Positions 56,341 to 64,000 of a DNA stretch of 64,000 bases are shown in pieces (position 1 is the stretch's first letter; each line of letters begins with the position of its first letter). This DNA is from Hippasteria phrygiana (taxonomy: Eukaryota; Echinodermata; Asteroidea; Valvatida; Goniasteridae). Under the pieces are notes generated by a model. The model did no database searches and was not told the DNA's origin. It saw only the letters and a list, made by a program, of their open reading frames with translations. The stretch lies in NCBI GenBank assembly GCA_037893225.1, contig JAZGUH010000556.1, positions 1,048,001 through 1,112,000 of the forward strand. Reading direction: 5' to 3'. A program made the position numbers and the translations under genes.

Positions 56341-59300
56341 GTAAGTAGCATTGTTAACTTTTGGCTAAAGAGTTTCAACAGAACTGAATAGAAACTCAAC
56401 AATGACTCGGAGGTAGGGCTGACGATATTGATTTTTTTCGTAGTCGATTTTTTCCCCTCGCGATATTGCCGATATGGCGATAAAATCGTCAACAAATTTC
56501 AGCATGAATAAAATGTCGCAAAAGTTCGTTCATAACTACATATTATCAGCAGGAGGCACGAACCACGTGCGAGCAGCCCCAAGTGCAGAGAGAAGCATTT
56601 CTCGATGAATGGTTGAAATGAATACGCCCACTAATTTGCATAGATTTAAATATGGCTCAGTCTACACAAAACCACATTTTGAGAAGTTTTCAGGGTTAAC
56701 TTTATGAAAATTACACTGGGGGTAACACAAAGAGTAACACCAGTAGTTTAAGTTTTGAAAACAACTTCTTTGCAATACAATCGGCATAATTTGGTCTAAT
56801 TGCGGTGAAAACGATCATTTTCTAGCTGCCTACCATGAATAGAAATTACACAATTTTTGTTTCGGATCGCTTGTTTAATGTCAATTGGCGATTTTCTTAA
56901 AACGTCCCCCACAGTATACGAATCACCGAGCCACCAAGTGGTCAATTATCTTATTTACAAAGTTCGAAAGGATGACGTCACTTCGACTTGAACCTCGCTT
57001 ACAAGGAAATTAATTTTAGCGAATTTGCTGGTAAAAAGAAAGTATCACCGATTTTTTAAAGGGAAAATAGGGGTTCCGAAAAAAAATCGGCAACTTTAAA
57101 AACGATATCGGCGATATCTCGATTTTTCAATTTTAAAAAACATGTAGCCGATTTAGATTTTTGGGCGGCGAATATCGCATCATCGCGATTTTATCGTCGT
57201 ATCGCCCAGCACTACTCGGAGCCACACCTGTATTTTTGGAATGAAAAAAAGCAAGGACAATAGTTCATTCCCATGAAAATTGCAGCCAGATCACGGACAT
57301 ATTAGGGCTGTGCATCCAAACCGAGTACCCGACTGCTTGACTGCTAATTTCAGGAACCGGTTCCAGATCACGGAATCGAGTACCCGTATAAACCGAGTAT
57401 TACTTTGTCATTTCTCAGACAATGAAAAAGAAAATTTCTGAATGTCATTCGTAGGGAATTTTCAAAATGAAAACCAGGGTACATGGGAAAACAAAACAGA
57501 ATAATGTCTATGGCACTTGCGAAAATGCAATTTAAACCGTAATGCTATAGAGCTCACTGTACACACTTGCATCTTGCTGCATTGATGCACCGCTGTGGTA
57601 GTATTAACGGGCGGACCTTTACGAATAATTTGAACAGTAATTTCCAAAATATAATTCTTTAACGAGTACCCAGGTACCCGTGTTTTCTTTTTTCCAATCG
57701 GGTACCCAATTCCTGTACTACCCTAGGACGTACATGTAGTGGCTTTTTTTTAATATTCCAGATTGAAATGTTTGAAAAGAATAAGCCAGTTCGGTATTTC
57801 AATGACATTTTATCCCGAATGACCCGCGTGACCTAACGCGCGCGTGAGAATGCAAAAGGGTTGTCGCACAACGCGCACGTGTTAAATTCAATCAGAATGG
57901 GCGTTCGCGTTACATCGCGTGACATTACGTCAGCAATTTTATCCCGAATAACCTTTGACCTTTGAAATACCGAACTGGCTTATTGAAAACCACTACAGTC
58001 TTTTTTTTACTGCAAGTAAAGACAAGCATTTAGAACAAGCGGCATTGCCAGGGCTCTCTCCATTTGGGGGGGGGGGGGTGGGGGTGGGTGGATGAATGTT
58101 ACATTGGGGGGGACACTCACAGTATTTTTCTTAAGAATACTAATTTTCTCTGTTTGCAAAATTTTCAGATAACAAACACAAACAACAAACACTCATGCAC
58201 TTGAAAGTGAGTTTTCGTTTTTGGGCTTTCAAACACATTTTCCCACAATGCAGCTGACGGGTTGTGGTACTACAAAAGGCTGCTTTAAGAAACCGTCCGA
58301 CTGTACCGGTGAAGATTGTATGGCTTTCGTGACTTGGGAAAATACGGACGACGGTCAGACACGTTTTGGGATGAGAGCCTCGAGGTCAGAGGGACTTGCT
58401 TGGGTGGCGGTGGGACTTCGGCCGTCGGCTATCACCGATGGAATGGTTTGTTTGTCACGTTTTGTGTGTTTGTAGAATTATTTTACTATTATGAATTTAT
58501 CACCCCCCCCCCCCCCCCCCCCCCCTCTTCAGCCACCCACAACCCCCTTCAGCCACCCATGTTAGTCGCTGTGTAAATTGCAGAATAGTATAACACATGT
58601 TGGAAATAGGACGAATGAAAAACACTTTGAATCTCATAATATTGCCTCCTCTATCGTTCAATATTTGTATTACACAGACTAGGAATTGCCCAACTTGATT
58701 TGTGATTCAAACCTACGCACTCAGACCTCAAATTCATTTTCTATTATCCGAGAACACAAATACTGTTTCACGTGACAAGTAACGAAACTTTTTTTTTTAA
58801 ATTAGGTTCCAGCGGATGTTTATGTGTGCACTAGTAGGGGAACAGCAGTTGAACGAGCCGAAAATATTCTGACACCTGATAATCACTGGAACGCAGTGGA
58901 CAGAACGATTCCTCCTGTAAGTAAGGGCAGGTCAAAGGTTAAAAATTACTTGAATATAAATGCACTCCTACTCAAATTACATACATCCTATGGAATTACT
59001 GTATGTATAACCAACATGTACGTTAACAGTGAATGGGGGAAAGTTGTACAAAACACGCATTCTCACAGCAAGTTGGTAAGTTTAATGCAAGGCTTAAAGG
59101 TAGTATACAGTGCACGTCATTTGCTTTTGCAGTAATTTTCAGAAATAAATGGATTTTTGGGTTAGTATTTTATAGCATGCTTGCAAATACTGTAACAAAT
59201 ACTGTAACACTGATCTGTTTAAATGTTGGCGTGCACAGAGTGGTCTGGTCTGGTCTGGTCTGGTCTGGTCTGGTCTGGTCTGGTCTGGTCTGGTCTGGTC

Positions 59301-62300
59301 TGGTCTGGTCTGGTCACAGTCAGCATAAGATTTCTACGGCCACGGCCACGGCCACGGCCACGGCCACGGCCACGGCCACGGCCACGGCCACGGCCACGGC
59401 CACGGCCACGGCCACGGCCACGGCCACGGCCACGGCCACGGCCACGGCCACGGCCACGGCCACGGCCACGGCCACGGCCACGGCCACGGCCACGGCCACG
59501 GCCACGGCCACGGCCACGGCCACGGCCACGGCCACGGCCACGGCCACGGCCACGGCCACGTCCAGCATAAGATTTCTACAGGCTGGTTCAAAATGATGGG
59601 AACCCACTAATGGCCTGAATTCCCAACAGTATTTCAACATTTTCTGTACACGATTGGCTGTGGGCCTTTTAAGTAAGTGGTTAAAAACAAATTTGGAAAA
59701 AGTCTCAAGGATAGCGTTGTTTCTGCTTGAATATTGGACCAAAGTTCTTGAACAAAAAATCTTGATTACCTATGGTGACTTCTCCGGAATCTTTCCTTGG
59801 ATCAGAATTGGTCGGCTTTTGTATATTTTGAATTTGTTATCTTTCTTGTATTCCTCATCGCCTAACACTTAACTGTTTGCACTTTCAGGGCGCAGTCACG
59901 ACAGAATCGATCGGATTTGTCGATAATGTGATCACTTGCGTGTTCACAAGAAATGCCAGCTCGGCAGGGAACGACAGGTTTTATGACATCAGCGGTGACA
60001 ATGCGTACTACCTGCTACTGGCAATTGGAAATACCATTACCGCTGACGGTAAGATTGAATGAATAAAAATCATCCTCTACATTACGTGTCTAGAATTATT
60101 GGGACCGCTGAACTTTGTCTGAGGGAATAAAAGTGGGATGACCTCAAAACGTCATTGCAACTGTTAATGCACTCTTGTCTTCAGCTTGGTCCGTGAAAAG
60201 CTGCCATGCCTCTTGGCTGTAACTGACAGGGACAAAATTTGTATTGCCATTCATAAATGCCTTTTCATAAGTCCAGCCAAACTTACATTGAAAGGGATAA
60301 ATGCTTAACTTTGCCGTGCCACTTGTTTCTTTAATTTGTACAGTGCAAGACGTTCTGTGTGCATAAAGTTCCTTGCGACTGCAGGCTTTCGGACTTGCAT
60401 TCACAGCATTCCAACTGATCTGACAGAATGTTCCCCTTGTGACATGTTTAACTTTCCTCAAGCCTAACGTTCTGGGCAGTCATGCCAGGAACCTTCCTGC
60501 ATCCTCCAAATTCCAGCACTGTGCCGTAACCCACTAACGCATTCTTTATACTTGAGATGTTCATGGGACGTCAGGTCCTATGTAAAGTAGTAGCGTCTTG
60601 GCTCCTGCATCCTGCAAATCTTCTAAAAACCTCCTTATTTTAAAGTTTCTGGGAGGGGAGTTTTAAACTGGTTCAACTTGTGCTTTGCTGTGCAACAGCA
60701 ATATGTCAGCTCGGAATAATCTCTCTTTTCAATGCTGACAGGTAGTCTTTCCGGTAACTATCATACCAATCGATGGCCGGCTCCCGTAGCTTTGAAGTTG
60801 CAGTCCGAATTTGTGATGCCGCCCGAACCAGAGGTAAGCACACTTACGCACTGCGTCAATCTGCGAACAGCAGCAGTACTAGAAATGCAGTAGGAACAAA
60901 ATATATGTCCTAGATAATAATAAATAATAAATTTCCTTTTAGTTTTATTGCGAGTGTCATTGATCTCGCTGCAATTGACTTGAGGGGTGTTATTAATGAT
61001 GTACTTGTACGGTTAGCCAATGTTGCAATCAGATACACATTCAGGCTTGTACAGCAATAATTTTTAAAATCATTATAAGGTATATGTGATCAACTTCGGT
61101 TGAAGCATGGTTGAAGTGACTGATGGTCCTCCGTACATTTTTGTGTACAGTATGCTTGCACAATCACATACTCCAGTGAAGTACAAACCTGCTATTTCAT
61201 CAAACTAGATCCTCATTTCGAAGAGTGTGTGTTTGCTTTGTATTCGACCACTTTAAATTGCAATATTCGGCCACTTGATGAGACTGGGAATTACATGTTC
61301 GAAGAGAAAATGTGACCCAACCGAACAAAATGAGTCACAAGTTTTCAGAGCTACAATGTACGTGTGTTTTTGAGTATTAAATACAGGTCCTTGTGGAAAT
61401 CAATAGGAACTGTCAAGTTTTGTACCCAGATAATGTCCATATTCATCAGGATGTCAAACTGAGTGATACGTTGTATATATCAAAATGAAGAGCCAAGTGT
61501 ACCCTTTCTAATGGAAAAACTAAAAAGTAAAAAAATATGCCCTTAAACGTGACTTTAATAGTAGCATTTGTTTGCTAAATTCGCAAAACTCAATACATGT
61601 TGTAGAGGCCTTTTCAGACTAGACAAATTGCTCATGCACTTGAAAGTGAGTTTTCGGTTTTTGGGCTTTCAAACACATCTTCCCACAATGCAGCTGACGG
61701 GTTGTGGTACTACAAAAGGCTGCTTTAAGAAACCGTCCGACTGTACCGGTGAAGATTGTATGGCTTTCGTGACTTGGGAAAATACGGACGACGGTCAGAC
61801 ACGTTTTGGGATGAGAGCCTCGAGGTCAGAGGGACTTGCTTGGGTGGCGGTGGGACTTCGGCCGTCGGCTATCACCGATGGAATGGTTTGTTTGTCACGT
61901 TTTGTGTGTTTGTAGAATTATTTTACGATTATGAATTTATCACCCCCCCCCCCCCCCCCCCCTCTTCAGCCACCCACCACCCCCTTCAGCCACCCATTTT
62001 AGTCGCTGTGTAAATTGCAGAATAGTATAACGCATGTTGGAAATAGGACGAATGAAAAAAACTTTGAATCTCATAATATTGCCTCCTCTATATCGTTCAA
62101 ATTTTGTATTACACAGACTAGGAATTGCCCAACTTGATTTGTGATTCAAACCTACGCACTCAGACCTCAAATTCATTTTCTATTATCCGAGAACACAAAT
62201 ACTGTTTCACGTGACAAGTAACGAAACTTTTTTTTTAAAATTAGGTTCCAGCGGATGTTTATGTGTGCACTAGTAGGGGAACAGCAGTTGAACGAGCCGA

Positions 62301-64000
62301 AAATATTCTGACACCTGATAATCACTGGAACGCAGTGGACAGAACGATTCCTCCTGTAAGTAAGGGCAGGTCAAAGGTTAAAAATTACTTGAATATAAAT
62401 GCACTCCTACTCAAATTACATACATCCTATGGAATTACTGTATGTATAACCAACATGTACGTTAACAGTGAATGGGGGAAAGTTGTACAAAACACGCATT
62501 CTCACAGCAAGTTGGTAAGTTTAATGCAAGGCTTAAAGGTAGTATACAGTGCACGTCATTTGCTTTTGCAGTAATTTTCAGAAATAAATGGATTTTTGGG
62601 TTAGTATTTTATAGCATGCTTGCAAATACTGTAACAAATACTGTAACACTGATCTGTTTAAATGTTGGCGTGCACAGAGTGGTCTGGTCTGGTCTGGTCT
62701 GGTCTGGTCTGGTCTGGTCTGGTCTGGTCTGGTCTGGTCTGGTCTGGTCTGGTCTGGTCTGGTCTGGTCTGGTCTGGTCTGGTCTGGTCTGGTCTGGTCT
62801 GGTCTGGTCTGGTCTGGTCTGGTCTGGTCTGGTCTGGTCTGGTCTGGTCTGGTCTGGTCTGGTCTGGTCTGGTCTGGTCTGGTCTGGTCTGGTCTGGTCT
62901 GGTCTGGTCTGGTCTGGTCTGGTCTGGTCTGGTCTGGTCTGGTCTGGTCTGGTCTGGTCTGGTCTGGTCTGGTCTGGTCTGGTCTGGTCTGGTCTGGTCT
63001 GGTCTGGTCTGGTCTGGTCTGGTCTGGTCTGGTCTGGTCTGGTCTGGTCACTGTCAGCATAAGGTTTCTACAGGCTGGTTCAAAATGATGGGAACCCACT
63101 AATGGCCTGAATTCCCAACAGTATTTCAACATTTTCTGTACACGATTGGCTGTGGGCCTTTTAAGTAAGTGGTTAAAAACAAATTTGGAAAAAGTCTCAA
63201 GGATAGCGTTGTTTCTGCTTGAATATTGGACCAAAGTTCTTGAACAAAAAATCTTGATTACCTATGGTGACTTCTCCGGAATCTTTCCTTGGATCAGAAT
63301 TGGTCGGCTTTTGTATATTTTGAATTTGTTATCTTTCTTGTATTCCTCATCGCCTAACACTTAACTGTTTGCACTTTCAGGGCGCAGTCACGACAGAATC
63401 GATCGGATTTGTCGATAATGTGATCACTTGCGTGTTCACAAGAAATGCCAGCTCGGCAGGGAACGACAGCTTTTATGACATCAGCGGTGACAATGCGTAC
63501 TACCTGCTACTGGCAATTGGAAATACCATTACCGCTGACGGTAAGATTGAATGAATAAAAATCATCCTCTACATTACGTGTCTAGAATTATTGGGACCGC
63601 TGAACTTTGTCTGAGGGAATAAAAGTGGGATGACCTCAAAACGTCATTGCAACTGTTAATGCACTCTTGTCTTCAGCTTGGTCCGTGAAAAGCTGCCATG
63701 CCTCTTGGCTGTAACTGACAGGGACAAAATTTGTATTGCCATTCATAAATGCCTTTTCATAAGTCCAGCCAAACTTACATTGAAAGGGATGAATGCTTAA
63801 CTTTGCCGTGCCACTTGTTTCTTTAATTTGTACAGTGCAAGATGTTCTGTGTGCGTAAAGTTCCTTGCGACTGCAGGCTTTCGGACTTGCATTCACAGCA
63901 TTCCAACTGATCTGACAGAATGTTCCCCTTGTGACATGTTTAACTTTCCTCAAGCCTAACGCTCTGGGTAGTCATGCCAGGAACCTTCCTGCATCCTCCA
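56272..64000 (+). CDS. Gene B: FRRS1-type DOMON protein with tandem modules, 5' part
   Basis: Exons: 56272-56340, 58254-58445, 58806-58916, 59889-60048, 60742-60833, then second-module exons 61694-61885, 62245-62355 and 63381-63540; the gene runs off the right edge. Exon 1 is a signal peptide. Each module is 185 codons in four exons with phase-0 outer borders, so exon 5 (60742-60833) splices in frame to the second module at 61694. The first-module exon 5 ends in phase 0 and lacks a KAH motif, so it is the linker form and the b561 core should lie further right. Same family and plan as gene A, opposite strand. Role, by family: secreted/lumenal DOMON domains feeding or sensing a membrane cytochrome; the substrate is unknown. 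Confidence 0.83.
56414..57214. mobile_element. hAT-like MITE in gene B intron 1
   Basis: Ends TAGGGCTGACGATATTGA and TCGTATCGCCCAGCACTA, flanked by ctcggagg and ctcggagc (7 of 8). No transposase frame. Confidence 0.75.
57303..57725. mobile_element. Second hAT-like element in gene B intron 1
   Basis: Ends TAGGGCTGTGCATCCAAACC and CCTGTACTACCCTA, with GGGTACCC-type motifs inside. Flanking 8-mers match at 6 of 8. A relative lies near 42675-42830. Confidence 0.6.
57781..57983. mobile_element. 203-bp MITE in gene B intron 1
   Basis: Ends ATAAGCCAGTTCGGTATTTC and GAAATACCGAACTGGCTTAT; an exact inverse over 22 bases. Confidence 0.78.
58254..58445 (+). CDS. Gene B exon 2: DOMON module 1, first part
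   Basis: 64 codons, phase 0. LTGCGTTKGCFKKPSDCTGE continues as DCMAFVTWE and ends AITDGM before GTTTGT (an unusual but usable donor, identical in module 2). An ATG just upstream is part of the acceptor TGCAG, not a start. Confidence 0.88.
58806..58916 (+). CDS. Gene B exon 3: DOMON module 1, second part
   Basis: 37 codons, phase 0, VPADVYVCTSRG to TIPP, donor GTAAGT. Homologous to the VPADVYACTK exons of gene A. Confidence 0.88.
59241..59315. repeat. (ggtct)n microsatellite, about 15 units
   Basis: In the gene B intron between module exons 2 and 3 of the module (exons 3 and 4 of the gene). The homologous array in the second copy has about 74 units. Confidence 0.93.
59338..59560. repeat. (ggccac)n array, about 37 units
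   Basis: Found only in copy 1 of the duplicated block and flanked by a direct duplication of 'cagcataagatttctac'. Its translations (TATATA, RPRPRP, VAVAVA) are spurious. Confidence 0.93.
59889..60048 (+). CDS. Gene B exon 4: DOMON module 1, third part
   Basis: 160 bases, phase 0 to 1, acceptor TTTCAG, donor GTAAGA. Contains DNVITCVFTRN, AGNDRFYDISGDN and LLLAIG. Exactly the same length as gene A exons 4 and 8. Confidence 0.9.
60742..60833 (+). CDS. Gene B exon 5: DOMON module 1 end, linker form
   Basis: 92 bases, phase 1 to phase 0, acceptor GACAG, donor GTAAGC. Encodes GSLSGNYHTNRWPAPVALKL and ends PPEPE. The NYHTNRWPA motif let me find the matching gene A exons 5 and 9. Confidence 0.85.
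60931..61629. repeat. Duplicated block X, copy 2
   Basis: Matches 53315-54264 and joins directly to block Y copy 2 at 61630. It lies within the gene B intron between modules. Confidence 0.88.
61694..61885 (+). CDS. Gene B exon 6: DOMON module 2, first part
   Basis: Protein identical to exon 2 at 58254-58445, phase 0 at both ends, same GTTTGT donor. Splices in frame after exon 5. Confidence 0.83.
62245..62355 (+). CDS. Gene B exon 7: DOMON module 2, second part
   Basis: Protein identical to exon 3 at 58806-58916, 37 codons, phase 0, donor GTAAGT. Confidence 0.83.
62681..63050. repeat. (ggtct)n microsatellite, about 74 units
   Basis: Expanded version of the array at 59241-59315. Both strands are open for over 100 codons (WSGLV and RPDQT repeats), but these are not genes. 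Confidence 0.95.
63381..63540 (+). CDS. Gene B exon 8: DOMON module 2, third part
   Basis: 160 bases, phase 0 to 1. One residue differs from exon 4: S instead of R in AGND(R/S)FYDIS. The matching exon 5 copy would lie beyond the window. Confidence 0.84.

Larger units (their letters stand above)
58192..60509. repeat. Duplicated block Y, copy 1 (gene B module 1)
   Basis: Matches 61631-64000 with very few changes outside the satellite arrays. Contains exons 2-4. Offset is 3440 bases at exon 2 and 3492 at exon 4 because of array length. Confidence 0.92.
61631..64000. repeat. Duplicated block Y, copy 2 (gene B module 2)
   Basis: Partner of 58192-60509, cut by the window edge. Confidence 0.92.

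Noticed and set aside
58221..58253. ATG at 58248 as a gene start for the DOMON exon
   Set aside because: It is part of the ATGCAG acceptor; a signal-peptide exon lies upstream at 56272, as in gene A.
59033..59742. Open frames of 115-187 codons on both strands over the hexamer and pentamer arrays
   Set aside because: They are only translations of ggccac and ggtct repeats; the real exons lie on each side.
62472..63234. Frames of 146-218 codons with WSGLV and RPDQT repeats
   Set aside because: A ggtct microsatellite inside a gene B intron.

Overview
The window looks like intron-rich animal nuclear DNA. It has short coding exons with GT/AG boundaries and long introns. Short inverted-repeat transposons, tRNA-like SINE heads, LINE fragments and micro/minisatellites are very dense. 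Nothing bacterial is seen: no operons, no long ORFs, and the longest computed ORFs are satellite translations. The proteins belong to the animal DOMON/cytochrome b561 (FRRS1-type) family. Together with the repeat style this suggests a marine invertebrate, probably a deuterostome such as an echinoderm; that is inference only.

Two paralogous genes account for nearly all the coding sequence I can support. Gene A (minus strand, 27675 down to about 3439) could be assembled from 16 exons with matching splice phases. It encodes a signal peptide, two tandem DOMON modules of about 185 residues, a b561-type core with the expected histidines (KAH, IHR, VAH, NWAH), and a probable last helix: about 663 residues. 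Gene B (plus strand, from 56272 past the right edge) has the same signal-peptide exon and four-exon DOMON module, followed by a nearly identical second module that runs off the window. The genes are divergent (head to head), about 28.6 kb apart.

Layout: 1-3.4 kb has no recognised gene. 3.4-27.7 kb is gene A; its introns hold a CRE-rich repeat (9.2-11.1 kb), a recent tandem duplication (12.9-17.8 kb versus 18.9-24.3 kb) that copied the DOMON cassette, hAT-type MITEs, a 20-bp minisatellite and TTAA-flanked MITEs. 27.7-56.2 kb is mostly repeats: foldback elements, a nested composite at 33.5-35.7 kb, a 17-bp minisatellite next to a tRNA-like sequence at 39 kb, LINE RT fragments at 48 and 51 kb, and two or three weak candidate exons. 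56.2-64 kb is gene B, with two hAT-like elements in intron 1 and GGTCT/CCACGG arrays in the intron between module exons 2 and 3.

How it works together: each DOMON module is four exons bounded by phase-0 introns, so genomic tandem duplication lengthens the extracellular part in frame. Both paralogues did this separately and recently. The products are expected to be membrane ferric-chelate or similar transmembrane redox proteins with a variable number of DOMON domains.
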